Positions 1 to 8,959 of a stretch of 64,000 nt of DNA are shown here, piece by piece. The notes beneath the pieces are model-generated. The model worked only from the letters and a program-made list of their open reading frames with translations, had not been told where the DNA came from and made no database searches. The position numbers and the translations under genes were made by a program. Source of the stretch: an uncultured Clostridium sp. (lineage in GTDB: Bacteria > Bacillota > Clostridia > Clostridiales > Clostridiaceae); the NCBI GenBank assembly GCA_900548455.1, contig URKQ01000009.1, positions 62,001-126,000 on the forward strand, given 5' to 3'. Position 1 is the stretch's first letter. Each line of letters opens with the position of its first letter.

Positions 1-129
1 ATATTTAAAAGCCTTATCACTTCCAAATACATCTCCTGTAGAAGTAGTCTTTGGATATCCTGTAAAATCTGCATTCCAATTAGCCATTATAGAAGAAACT
101 CCCAAAACTCCATATACTCTATTCTCCAT
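1..129 (-). CDS. cas7: Cas7 backbone subunit of type I-B Cascade (partial, runs off left edge)
   Basis: Only the first 43 codons are inside the window, read leftwards from the ATG at 129. They begin MENRVYGVLGVSS and continue with a WNADFTG segment, which matches the start of Cas7/Csh2 proteins, the subunit that coats the crRNA along its spacer in type I-B effector complexes. The ATG directly follows the TAA of cas8b with no gap, and its ribosome-binding site (GGAGG) lies inside the last cas8b codons, so the two are translationally coupled. The gene order cas6-cas8b-cas7 supports the call. Whether cas5, cas3 and cas1-cas2-cas4 follow cannot be seen. Confidence 0.85.
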   Translation of the reverse strand, partial: MENRVYGVLGVSSIMANWNADFTGYPKTTSTGDVFGSDKAFKY

Positions 130-1854
130 TTACTTATCCTCCTTAATTTTTTCATATAATAAATTACTGTTTAAAAATCCAGCTAAAATCATATCTTCAT
201 CAATTTTATCTTCAACACTATAACCTGTAATCATGGAATATAAATTTTTAAATCTATAATCATAATCCTGAATATCATAGTTATACTTTTTATAAAGTGC
301 TTTTATCTTTTCTTTGATAAACTTATCATTTTTAGCATTAATAAATGGATTAGCAAGGGATAATGGTTTCTTTTTACCCTTACTTTTAGAAATAAAATAT
401 CCTACAATTTGACCTACTGCAAAGAAATACTCCTTATCATTTTCAATGGAACTGGTAGTTTTTTCACTAATTTTTTCTCTTAGATTATTCTTTACGCCCA
501 TAATAATATCTGCCACATTATCGCCTTCCTTCATATAAAAATATTCTATAAATGAAATCCTCATATTATACTGATCCATAGCTTTATTTAAGTTTCCATT
601 AACAATAGAATTTTTCACAATACTCAATGTTATCTTATCTAACACACTGGAAATATTATTTTCTTTATTTTTATATAACCAATCAAATATAGCTTTTCTA
701 GAAATAAGCAGATTGCTTTTTATTACATTATCTTTTAACCTTATATCCTTAGGCTCTGAAAAATAGTTACCCTTTAAAAACTTCATAAAAAGCACTTCAT
801 TTAATAAATCTTCTAGTTTATCTCGTGTTTTATAAGAAACATTATAATCAATCTTTAACTTTTCATAATTTCCATTCAATACATTTTTGCAATGAAATGG
901 TTTTGAAAGTTCACTTCTATAATTAGTAATCACATCATAATCATGAATTTCTACTTCCATCCCTTTTTTAAGTCGCAAAAAAACACCTGTAAAATTATCC
1001 TTAGGTTTCTCATACAAGCCATCCTCATCAATATATAAATTAAGTTTTCCTGAAGCTACTTGGTTACTACAGTAATCAAAAAACTTTTTCTGTAGCATAA
1101 CATCTTCTAGATTAAGCAAATATGGAACCCTAGTTTTTCTAGTTTTATTTTCTAAATAAGGTTTCTTACTATTTAACCCCATGTTATTACTTGGTAATCC
1201 ATAAATCTCATCAAACACTTTTTTATTATAATCATTGTTATTGTATATATTAGGAATAAAGTATCTCAATCCTTCATTTTTGTATTGTTTTTCATAACAT
1301 TCTGAATCATAAAAAAATATCTTCAAAAAGTCTTTACCACTCTTCGTTTCTATTAAATTAAAGATGCTATTTTTAATCCATTCTCTAATAGAATTTAATT
1401 TTTCTATATCAACTTCTCCTATTTCCTTCTCAACTGAATTATATAACTCTTCATTCTTTTTATATTTTATATTTCTAGGATCTGCTAGAGTATCATAGAA
1501 TTTATCAATAATATCATAAGTTAACTTTCCATTTCCTAAAGAATCCTTTTTTATAATAAATGAAAGATAGTTATTGCCTTGAATAACCTTACCTGAAGAA
1601 GATAGGATCGCTTTGTTCATTGATATTAATTTACTGTAATAATCTGCATAACATAAAAATTTTCTGTAGTCGCTACCGCTCTTTAAAGGATCATCATCCT
1701 TAATTTCTAACACTTCTTTTTCTAAAATGCAGTTATTCTTATCAATCTTAACAATTACATATGTTCCATCATCTAGTGTGTAGTTATCAATAATTATTTT
1801 ATCTCCTTTATCACTATAGATTTTTTTGAATGTATCTAAAACCTGTGAAAGCAT
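130..1854 (-). CDS. cas8b: Cas8b (Csh1/TM1802-like) large subunit of type I-B Cascade
   Basis: A 574-residue protein with no membrane segments, in the position and size range of the Cas8b large subunit. In type I-B complexes this subunit recognises the PAM and contacts the crRNA 5' end. Sequence conservation in this family is weak, so the call rests on the overall Csh1-like character, the length, and its place between cas6 and cas7 in one tight minus-strand unit: cas6 ends 15 bases upstream and cas7 starts directly after the TAA. A good ribosome-binding site (AAAGGGAGGTG) precedes the ATG at 1854. The ring of charged and Asn-rich segments is typical of low-GC clostridial proteins rather than of a specific domain. 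It appears intact. Confidence 0.85.
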   Translation of the reverse strand: MLSQVLDTFKKIYSDKGDKIIIDNYTLDDGTYVIVKIDKNNCILEKEVLEIKDDDPLKSGSDYRKFLCYADYYSKLISMNKAILSSSGKVIQGNNYLSFIIKKDSLGNGKLTYDIIDKFYDTLADPRNIKYKKNEELYNSVEKEIGEVDIEKLNSIREWIKNSIFNLIETKSGKDFLKIFFYDSECYEKQYKNEGLRYFIPNIYNNNDYNKKVFDEIYGLPSNNMGLNSKKPYLENKTRKTRVPYLLNLEDVMLQKKFFDYCSNQVASGKLNLYIDEDGLYEKPKDNFTGVFLRLKKGMEVEIHDYDVITNYRSELSKPFHCKNVLNGNYEKLKIDYNVSYKTRDKLEDLLNEVLFMKFLKGNYFSEPKDIRLKDNVIKSNLLISRKAIFDWLYKNKENNISSVLDKITLSIVKNSIVNGNLNKAMDQYNMRISFIEYFYMKEGDNVADIIMGVKNNLREKISEKTTSSIENDKEYFFAVGQIVGYFISKSKGKKKPLSLANPFINAKNDKFIKEKIKALYKKYNYDIQDYDYRFKNLYSMITGYSVEDKIDEDMILAGFLNSNLLYEKIKEDK

Positions 1855-1869
1855 CTTTTCACCTCCCTT

Positions 1870-2568
1870 TTACAACCATTTAAAATTTACAAATCCCAAT
1901 CCCCTGCTATTCATTTCCAAAACACCTGTACCTAAACACATATAGGCTAGTTTTTGAGAAATTTCATCATCATCAATATAAATATTAAGTTTATCCCCTA
2001 GAATTTTTATATTTTTATACTTTGCAACTATTGGTTTTAAGTTTTTAAATTCTATTGATTTATAAAGTTGAAAATCTTCATCAATTTTTTCATCCATAAA
2101 AGTATTATACTTTTTAATTAAATTTTCTTTTAATCTTCTTTCAAAATCATCAAGGGCCATAGTATTTTTCCAATAACCGCCCTCAGTTTTTAATATTGCT
2201 GGTGTAATACAATATAGCTTTTCAATTCTCTTCTTTGGAATAATTTTAATTTCAGATGTTAAACCTTTAAAATCCTTATTATAATGATTTGCTAAAGCTT
2301 CATAGAAAAACTTAGCTAGACTTTTGTCAATTGTTCTAATTGTAATTGTATATATATGATCCTTTTTATATACCCTATCCATCTCAATGGGGTATAAACT
2401 ATCAAAGCAATAATTCTTAAATTCATTAACATTATGAAATTCCAACAATTCCGTATTCTTTGCAAACCCCATATCTATAAATCTACAAATTGCCGACTGT
2501 ACATCTTCATATGGAATATCTTTAAGCATATATAATTTAATCTTAACTTGATAAACCTTTAGCTCCAC
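1870..2568 (-). CDS. cas6: Cas6 CRISPR repeat endoribonuclease (type I-B)
   Basis: Processes the long array transcript by cutting inside each repeat. The carboxyl end carries the glycine-rich loop characteristic of Cas6 (GVLEMNSRGLGFVNFKWL), and the amino end (LKVYQVKIKLYMLKDI) resembles the first ferredoxin-like strand of clostridial Cas6 proteins. About 232 residues, normal for the family. I prefer the GTG at 2568: it sits behind GAGGGTGA, whereas the in-frame ATG at 2586 and an earlier ATG at 2637 have no ribosome-binding site. First gene of the visible cas operon. A decayed repeat-spacer-repeat (2626-2711) lies immediately upstream and may overlap its promoter. Confidence 0.85.
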   Translation of the reverse strand: MELKVYQVKIKLYMLKDIPYEDVQSAICRFIDMGFAKNTELLEFHNVNEFKNYCFDSLYPIEMDRVYKKDHIYTITIRTIDKSLAKFFYEALANHYNKDFKGLTSEIKIIPKKRIEKLYCITPAILKTEGGYWKNTMALDDFERRLKENLIKKYNTFMDEKIDEDFQLYKSIEFKNLKPIVAKYKNIKILGDKLNIYIDDDEISQKLAYMCLGTGVLEMNSRGLGFVNFKWL

Positions 2569-2625
2569 TGTCTCACCCTCATTCATAATTTTACATTTTT
2601 GTTTTAATTTTACCACAATTTTGAT

Positions 2626-2711
2626 ATAATTGCACATCCTATGTTGATATTAATCATTTTCAAAGATAATATCTATAAGTCAATTTAAAAACACCTAATG
2701 TTGATTAATTC
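2626..2711 (-). repeat. Decayed CRISPR repeat-spacer-repeat upstream of cas6
   Basis: Two degenerate copies of the array repeat (2626-2655 and 2683-2711) enclose a 27-bp spacer (2656-2682). The core CATCCTATGTTGATATTAA of the first copy and ATTTAAAAACACCTAATGTTG of the second are recognisable but no longer match the 30-bp consensus, and the spacer is shorter than the 34-38 bp normal here. A second unit with nearly the same spacer lies at 6552-6637. It sits 58 bases upstream of the cas6 start, outside the main array and beyond the array terminator. Confidence 0.75.
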
Positions 2712-2813
2712 ATTGAATAAACTCATTACTAATAGATAATATATTTAATTGATTTATTAAGATTGTTGTCATATTTATATTTTTTATACATATAAATTTT
2801 TATTTTCATTCCC

Positions 2814-2864
2814 TAACAAAAAAATGATGTGTTCTCTGTATAATACAGAAATCACATCATTTTT
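2814..2864 (-). terminator. Intrinsic terminator at the distal end of the CRISPR array
   Basis: A long hairpin with outer arms AAAAATGATGTG (2820-2831) and CACATCATTTTT (2853-2864) and an inner TTCTGTA/TACAGAA pairing. On the minus strand it is followed by a run of seven T. It lies between the last degenerate repeat and cas6, so it would end the array transcript before cas6 and supports transcription of the array from right to left. Confidence 0.7.
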
Positions 2865-2927
2865 AAAGTTATAAATATCTTACTTAAAATTATACTTCTA
2901 ATGCCTTTTAATTTTCAATTCTTAATT

Positions 2928-5900
2928 ACTAGCGTACATCCTATGTTGATATTAAACAAATATTGGGCTGGACCATATAGTAAATCTGGAATACCATTTA
3001 AATACATCTCATGTCGATATTAATCCTGGTATGCGTTATATCAAGGACGTCCTACTTGTCTATTTAAATACATCTCATGTTGAAGTTAATCCAAGTAGTT
3101 ATAAGAATCTATATAAGTTATTAAAATTTAAATACATCTTATGTTGATATTAAACTTTTTTTAACCTGGAGTATTTTCTTTAATTCTTTCATATTTAAAT
3201 ACATCTTATGTTGATATTAAACTAGGAGAATGTGTTTATGTAGATGATTCAATAATATTTAAATACATCTTATGTTGATATTAAACAGCATTTGATTTAC
3301 TTCAGGTATGCATTGGAATAGCATTTAAATACATCTTATGTTGATATTAAACTTGACTTCCATTGCATTATCCCACTCAACCTTATTTATTTAAATACAT
3401 CTTATGTTGATATTAAACACAAGTGCAATGATGGTTCCGGTTTTTGCTTTCGCATTTAAATACATCTTATGTTGATATTAAACTTTAAACCGACTGCTTT
3501 TGGAGTTGGTTGGTTTTCATTTAAATACATCTTATGTTGATATTAAACAGATATGGTTTTATCATTACTAAATGGTAATATATAATTTAAATACATCTTA
3601 TGTTGATATTAAACTTAAAGGCATGGATAAACCGGCAAAGCTTAAATCAAATTTAAATACATCTTATGTTGATATTAAACCAATGGAATTCTTAGAAAAT
3701 AATAGTGAATTACTAAATTTAAATACATCTTATGTTGATATTAAACATAAACTTTTAAAATGTTCGTAAATAATAGATTTTATTTAAATACATCTTATGT
3801 TGATATTAAACCTATGCCAAGACTTATACAAATGTGTAATATATTCATTTAAATACATCTTATGTTGATATTAAACAATTTATTATTATACTTATTACAT
3901 AAATCAACATTATTTAAATACATCTTATGTTGATATTAAACTAAATATAATAATAAATTTGTTACTTTTACTTTTTCATTTAAATACATCTTATGTTGAT
4001 ATTAAACAGAAATCCCTAGGGTATGGTTGCATTTTATATATTTGATTTAAATACATCTTATGTTGATATTAAACTTCTAATATTTGACTTTCATAATAGT
4101 TATTACTCATAATTTAAATACATCTTATGTTGATATTAAACTATTTATCCCCTTCTACAATTAATTCATCCAAATATATTTAAATACATCTTATGTTGAT
4201 ATTAAACGAGTAAATATTAAGGAAGCATTAGTTTAGGACTAGGATTTAAATACATCTTATGTTGATATTAAACAAATCAAGCACCCGTTTTCCAAAAAGT
4301 GCTTGATACATTTAAATACATCTTATGTTGATATTAAACAGATATTTAAATATAAGTTTTTGAAATACAAAGTGATTTAAATACATCTTATGTTGATATT
4401 AAACGTAATAAGGGCATAGGATGGCTACAGATATATATATTTAAATACATCTTATGTTGATATTAAACCCAGTTAGTATTCTATCTGCACAGATCATACC
4501 ATCTATTTAAATACATCTTATGTTGATATTAAACTGTTCAAACTCTATAATATCCTCAAGAGGATCATCTATTTAAATACATCTTATGTTGATATTAAAC
4601 TATCAAGACTTTTCCCATTCATACTAAGAACTGTATTTAAATACATCTTATGTTGATATTAAACACCTACACCTATATTCCCTAGCACTGTAGGTTGAGA
4701 TTTAAATACATCTTATGTTGATATTAAACAATTGTATTTTGCATATTGCACCTCCTAAGCTATTATATTTAAATACATCTTATGTTGATATTAAACTTTG
4801 AGAATAATTAAGATGATGATATTCTCTTTTATTATTTAAATACATCTTATGTTGATATTAAACTCCTACTAGTTTCTCAAATATTGGTTTCAAAATGTTT
4901 ATTTAAATACATCTTATGTTGATATTAAACTTCTGATTCAAATGTTATGGACTTTCTTAAATCTCCATTTAAATACATCTTATGTTGATATTAAACTGAA
5001 TATAAGTTTTTTATCTATATACTCAAGATTTATTTAAATACATCTTATGTTGATATTAAACCATTAAATCTATGCTTAATCACATTTTCAATATCGTATT
5101 TAAATACATCTTATGTTGATATTAAACCTACCGTCTGCAGAATTATTTTCTAAGTCTTTAACCATTTAAATACATCTTATGTTGATATTAAACACTTGCA
5201 ACACCTATAGAAGAACAAATAGAGGGAAATTTAAATACATCTTATGTTGATATTAAACTGTATGAATATCATCAATTTTCATCATGTTTTCTAGCATTTA
5301 AATACATCTTATGTTGATATTAAACGTCCTTCTTTCTTAAATTTCCTATCTACTGCCATTGATTTAAATACATCTTATGTTGATATTAAACTTCTTCTAA
5401 ATTGGTTTCTCTACCCCTCAAATACTTATTTAAATACATCTTATGTTGATATTAAACAAATAATTAGCTACTTCATAACAAGTTTTAAAATTCTATTTAA
5501 ATACATCTTATGTTGATATTAAACTTGCATTTTTCATGTTCCAATCAAGCAACTCATTTTTATTTAAATACATCTTATGTTGATATTAAACGCCTACTAT
5601 CTTTACTTCCACCATAATCCAAAAACATTTAAATACATCTTATGTTGATATTAAACGTTCTAGTCTTAATCTGAAATAGGTCCATATCCATATTTAAATA
5701 CATCTTATGTTGATATTAAACATGGATTTTCTTCATCTTCATTTTCTTCTGCAATTCCATTTAAATACATCTTATGTTGATATTAAACGATTTTTCGTAT
5801 AACTGTATAACATGTAATGTGTAAATTTAAATACATCTTATGTTGATATTAAACTTACCCCCATTTCCAACATAGTTAATCTTTCCTCTATTTAAATACA

Positions 5901-6185
5901 TCTTATGTTGATATTAAACAGGCGATATGGAAACAGGTAGAACACCTATTCCTGAATTTAAATACATCTTATGTTGATATTAAACTTACAGTATAGAGGA
6001 ATTAGACGAATACTTTCATTTATTTAAATACATCTTATGTTGATATTAAACTCAATTATGACAACTATAATTAAGACATAAAATTTAAATTTAAATACAT
6101 CTTATGTTGATATTAAACATAAAATAACTATTTGTGAATCGGGAATTGAAAGAATATTTAAATACATCTTATGTTGATATTAAAC
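2928..6185 (-). CRISPR. Type I-B CRISPR array, 50 repeats and 49 spacers
   Basis: The plus-strand unit is 30 bp, beginning ATTTAAATACATC and ending TTGATATTAAAC; I count 50 copies, of which 47 (from 3126 to 6185) look identical. Spacers are 34-38 bp. The three leftmost repeats (2928, 2996, 3062) are degenerate: the first has lost its first half, the next two carry CTCATG and TAATC changes. Degenerate repeats mark the leader-distal end, so the leader is on the right and the array is read on the minus strand, where the repeat starts GTTTAATATC and ends TGTATTTAAAT, the form seen in clostridial type I-B systems. Perfect recent repeats suggest active acquisition. No spacer was recognised by eye as matching the rest of the window. 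Confidence 0.97.
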
Positions 6186-6400
6186 CATTGGCTTTAAGCC
6201 ATTCTCTATTTTCATGATACCCCTAAAAGCCTTTAAAATCAACATTTTCTTGTTTTTTTACCAAGTGATTTTAATTTGTTATATTTCAAATTCCAAAATC
6301 TCTGAAACCTTTGATATACCTTAACTAATGCAAATTTTATAGTTTTTTTAGCTGGTAAATACTTATTCATATTACATCACTTAATATTATATTAATTTGA
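6186..6400 (-). promoter_or_regulatory. CRISPR leader region
   Basis: The non-repetitive sequence next to the repeat-perfect end of the array, on the side opposite the degenerate repeats. It should hold the array promoter and the sites guiding spacer insertion. Directly beside the first repeat is a small inverted repeat TGGCTTTAAGCCA (6188-6200). An open frame for a 43-residue, strongly basic peptide (start ATG at 6370, stop at 6239, minus strand) occupies most of it, but it lacks a convincing ribosome-binding site. The right boundary is a guess. Confidence 0.6.
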
Positions 6401-6414
6401 CTGCACTTATTTAT

Positions 6415-6457
6415 AAAAAATCGACCAATAAGCAATTTAAAACTACTTATTGGTCGA
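6415..6457 (-). terminator. Intrinsic terminator upstream of the CRISPR leader
   Basis: Perfect 12-bp arms TCGACCAATAAG (6421-6432) and CTTATTGGTCGA (6446-6457). On the minus strand the stem is followed by six T. It would insulate the leader from transcription arriving from the right. Confidence 0.7.
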
Positions 6458-6551
6458 TAAAATTTATTAATTTTTTTACATTTTAGCATATAGAACAATA
6501 ATCCAAATTAAAAGCATTGGTTACTTTTAAAATTACCTGAATAAGTAACTT

Positions 6552-6637
6552 ACCTTACTACATCACATGTTGTTATTAATCATTTTAAAGATAATGTTTA
6601 CAAATTAATTTAAATACATTCATGTTGAAGTTAATTA
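6552..6637 (-). repeat. Second decayed CRISPR repeat-spacer-repeat, right of the leader
   Basis: Degenerate repeats at 6552-6581 (CATCACATGTTGTTATTAATC) and 6608-6637 (ATTTAAATACATTCATG then TTGAAGTTAAT) enclose a 26-bp spacer (6582-6607). The spacer shares most of its sequence with the one at 2656-2682 (both contain ATTTT, an AAAGATAAT core and a CA-rich end), so the two units are diverged copies of one ancestor. It lies outside the array, between terminator 6415-6457 and the transposase fragment. Confidence 0.75.
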
Positions 6638-6822
6638 TTATTAAAATTTACAATAATAACATATTTATTTAAGTCATTTCTTTTATTAAATGAATCTTCT
6701 TTAATCCATCGTCTAATTGTTGTTTGTGAAATATTAAATTGTTTCGCTAACCTTTTTATTGTACACTGTCCATTGTCGTACTCACTAATTATATAATTTT
6801 TAAAATGATCACTATATCTCAT
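6631..6822 (-). pseudogene. Transposase helix-turn-helix fragment (IS3-like OrfA)
   Basis: A 63-residue reading frame whose first 45 residues look like the helix-turn-helix of IS3-type OrfA transposases (KNYIISEYDNGQCTIKRLAK followed by QFNISQTTIRRWI). The rest of OrfA and all of OrfB are absent; the frame ends in AT-rich sequence that overlaps the right-hand decayed CRISPR repeat. There is a weak ribosome-binding site (AAAGGAGAAAT) before the ATG. It is most likely a relic of an insertion sequence that once landed beside the array. A functional small DNA-binding protein is possible but less likely. Confidence 0.6.
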
Positions 6823-7022
6823 TTTATTTCTCCTTTAATTTATTCATAATTTGTAAAAATTATATTTCAATTATTAACACTTCCTAATTTCTTATACATA
6901 TAAATTTATTTAATCTTAGAATTTGTTAATTATTATCTATTTCTATAAGGCTTTGTAGTTAAATAAAGTAATTGAGCTAAATTTAAAGCAATAGTACATT
7001 CTTTAATCCAATATAAATAAGT

Positions 7023-7074
7023 AAAAAGGTCGATCCCCTATAGCTTTTAAACTATTAGAGGTCGACCTTTTGTT
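7023..7074 (-). terminator. Intrinsic terminator after the PEBP gene
   Basis: Arms AAAAAGGTCGA and TCGACCTTTTG with an inner CTATAG/CTATTAG pairing, directly after the stop of the gene at 7075-7572. The region 6823-7022 beyond it is AT-rich and I see nothing in it. Confidence 0.7.
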
Positions 7075-7572
7075 TTAATTCTTATATTCGCCTTTTAACG
7101 TTGCCTGATCTAAAATATGTCCATCCATTTTCTTATAAAGTTCATTCATATAGAATCCATCTTCTAAATCTAAAACAGTATCTAAAGCATAAACATGGAC
7201 TTCGTATATATGAGGAGCATTGGGTGGAGCCATGCCACCGTAGAATCTACATTTATCCTTTGAAAGTTTTCCACCTTGAATACTTATCCAGCTATTCACA
7301 CCTTGAATATAATCCGTTGCTGTAAGACTTTCATTTTCCATTAATTCATTCCTTGTAATATTGGCTACAGTCCAATGTATCCATGAAAACCCACTTACTG
7401 GTATGGCATCTTTATCTTCTAAAACTAAAGCATAAGATATTACATTTTCTGGAGCATCTTCAAATTTTAAAGGAAGTGAATAGGTTGGTATACCATCTTC
7501 ATTTACTTCTCCTCTTTTACCATATTTATCTTCTATTATTCCATTTTGAATCCCACTACTTGTTACCTTCAC
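7075..7572 (-). CDS. YbhB/YbcL family PEBP (Raf kinase inhibitor-like) protein
   Basis: A 165-residue phosphatidylethanolamine-binding-protein fold protein. It has the family signatures: an ALVLEDKDA segment corresponding to the usual DPDAP motif around residue 50, SWIHWTVANI around residue 63, and YGGMAPPNAPHIYEVHVYALD near residue 110, which form the anion-binding pocket. No signal peptide, so it is cytoplasmic. Bacterial members are widespread but their role is unsettled. The start is a GTG at 7572 behind GAAGGTGA. It is followed by its own terminator and lies 72 bases from the AI-2E family gene on the same strand, so it could share that transcript. Confidence 0.88.
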   Translation of the reverse strand: MKVTSSGIQNGIIEDKYGKRGEVNEDGIPTYSLPLKFEDAPENVISYALVLEDKDAIPVSGFSWIHWTVANITRNELMENESLTATDYIQGVNSWISIQGGKLSKDKCRFYGGMAPPNAPHIYEVHVYALDTVLDLEDGFYMNELYKKMDGHILDQATLKGEYKN

Positions 7573-7644
7573 TTATATCACCTTCATTTAATTATTCCAT
7601 TATCTATTATTCTACAACTAATACCTTGTGCTTTCTATATGCTT

Positions 7645-8811
7645 TTAATTCTTCACTTTTAATTCTTGCCTTTTACCTCTTACTTCAACCGTTCTCTTAT
7701 TAACATCATCCCTTAAGAGCACATAAATAGTTGAGCATATTGGTATAAATAAAAGCATTCCAGGAACTCCAAATAAACTTCCTCCAACACTTACTGCTAC
7801 TAAAACCCAAATGGATGGAAGTCCTACAGAACTACCTACTACCTTTGGATAAATTAACTGTCCCTCAACCTGTTGAAGTACAAAGAATAAAATTAAAAAC
7901 CAGATTGCTTTTTGTGGTGTATCTACTAAGATTAAAAATGCACCTACAAAACAACCAATAAAAGCTCCTACAATTGGTATTAATGCTGTAAAAGCTATAA
8001 GAACTCCTACTAAAAGAGCATAAGGCATCCTAAATATAATCATAGCTACAAAGAACATAGTTCCAAGGATTACAGCTTCAAGACATTGTCCAGATATAAA
8101 TGCTGTGAAGTTCTTACATAAAAGACTTAAAACATTTAAAGTCTTGTTATATATTTTTTCCTTTGAATAAGCTTTTAAAATTCTCTTACTTTGATTCCCT
8201 AGTTTATCTTTTTCAAGTAAAACATAGATAGAAAAAATAAAGGCTATAAATGAATTAATTAAAACACCTATAATAGAGGTAGCCACATTTACTGAAGAAG
8301 AAATAAGACTTCCTACTCCACTAGTTAAATAGTTTCCTATTGTACCTAAAATTGATTGCCAATTCATTTTTTCTAAATTTAACCCTTTAATTTGATTAAA
8401 AAGTTCTGGGTTAGATTCCAAGTATTTTTCTAACTTCATATAGACATCATTAAAAAATTCGGGAACTTGTACAGCTAATTGAGTAATTGTTTCTCCTAGC
8501 TGAGGTATTACTGTTAAAACTACAAAGGCAACTACAGCTCCCACTGAAACAATTGATAATAATAAGCTAAGCGGTCTTGCCATACTTTGAAGCTTCTTAT
8601 TTTTAACCTTGCCAAATAATTTTCTTTCATAAAATTTCATAGGGATATTTAATACAAAAGCAATAGCTCCTCCTATAATAAAGGGTTTTAAAATGTTGAA
8701 AAAGCTAAATACTCCTTTAAATACCATTTGAATATTCATTACCATAAGCCAAACTATGGCTGCAAATATAATTATTCCTCTTACTTCTTTTACCTTCTTA
8801 TCACTGCTCAA
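7645..8811 (-). CDS. AI-2E family (PerM/TqsA-type) membrane transporter
   Basis: A 388-residue polytopic protein with about eight hydrophobic segments: two near residues 12-50, one around 75-95, an amphipathic stretch with coiled character (about 100-160), then a block of five or six helices from 190 to 365. The C-terminal core (residues about 265-350, including GVLIAFTALIPIVGAFIG and QQVEGQLIYPKVVG) is the hallmark of the AI-2E transporter family. Members export AI-2 or act as Na+/H+ antiporters; the substrate here cannot be told. TTG start at 8811 behind AGGAGG at a normal distance. No other quorum-sensing gene is nearby. Confidence 0.9.
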   Translation of the reverse strand: MSSDKKVKEVRGIIIFAAIVWLMVMNIQMVFKGVFSFFNILKPFIIGGAIAFVLNIPMKFYERKLFGKVKNKKLQSMARPLSLLLSIVSVGAVVAFVVLTVIPQLGETITQLAVQVPEFFNDVYMKLEKYLESNPELFNQIKGLNLEKMNWQSILGTIGNYLTSGVGSLISSSVNVATSIIGVLINSFIAFIFSIYVLLEKDKLGNQSKRILKAYSKEKIYNKTLNVLSLLCKNFTAFISGQCLEAVILGTMFFVAMIIFRMPYALLVGVLIAFTALIPIVGAFIGCFVGAFLILVDTPQKAIWFLILFFVLQQVEGQLIYPKVVGSSVGLPSIWVLVAVSVGGSLFGVPGMLLFIPICSTIYVLLRDDVNKRTVEVRGKRQELKVKN

Positions 8812-8908
8812 AAATTAATTCCTCCTACGTATCTTAATTTTTCATATAATATAGTCTATTATCGAATCATTATATATTAAATTTAATAGTTCTATTTTAA
8901 CATAATTA

Positions 8909-8953
8909 AACCCAGTAGGTAATCTTTATATTTTACCTACTGGGTACTTTTTT
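8909..8953. terminator. Bidirectional-type hairpin terminator after the azoreductase gene
   Basis: Perfect 13-bp arms AACCCAGTAGGTAA and TTACCTACTGGGT, placed just after the stop of the gene at 8960-9613. The T run is better on the plus strand (TTTTTT) than on the minus strand, but only the minus-strand gene needs a terminator here. Confidence 0.6.
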
Positions 8954-8959
8954 GTAATA

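Noticed and set aside
3572..3769. A plus-strand open frame of 65 codons with a repeated NLNTSYVDIK peptide
   Set aside because: It is a translation of CRISPR repeats; the repeating peptide follows the 30-bp repeat with 36-bp spacers that keep the frame by chance.
3847..3977. Two neighbouring spacers (3877-3911 and 3942-3977) sharing an ATAATAATAAATT stretch on opposite strands
   Set aside because: The shared part is low-complexity A/T sequence and does not extend, so it does not show acquisition from one locus.
6421..7072. Hairpins at 6415-6457 and 7023-7074 that share TCGACC as possible ends of one insertion sequence
   Set aside because: Apart from TCGACC the arms differ, there is no target duplication, and each has a T run placed as a terminator for a minus-strand transcript.
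7101..7703. Plus-strand open frames opposite the PEBP and AI-2E genes
   Set aside because: They are antisense to well-supported genes, rich in Leu and His from reverse reading, and lack ribosome-binding sites.
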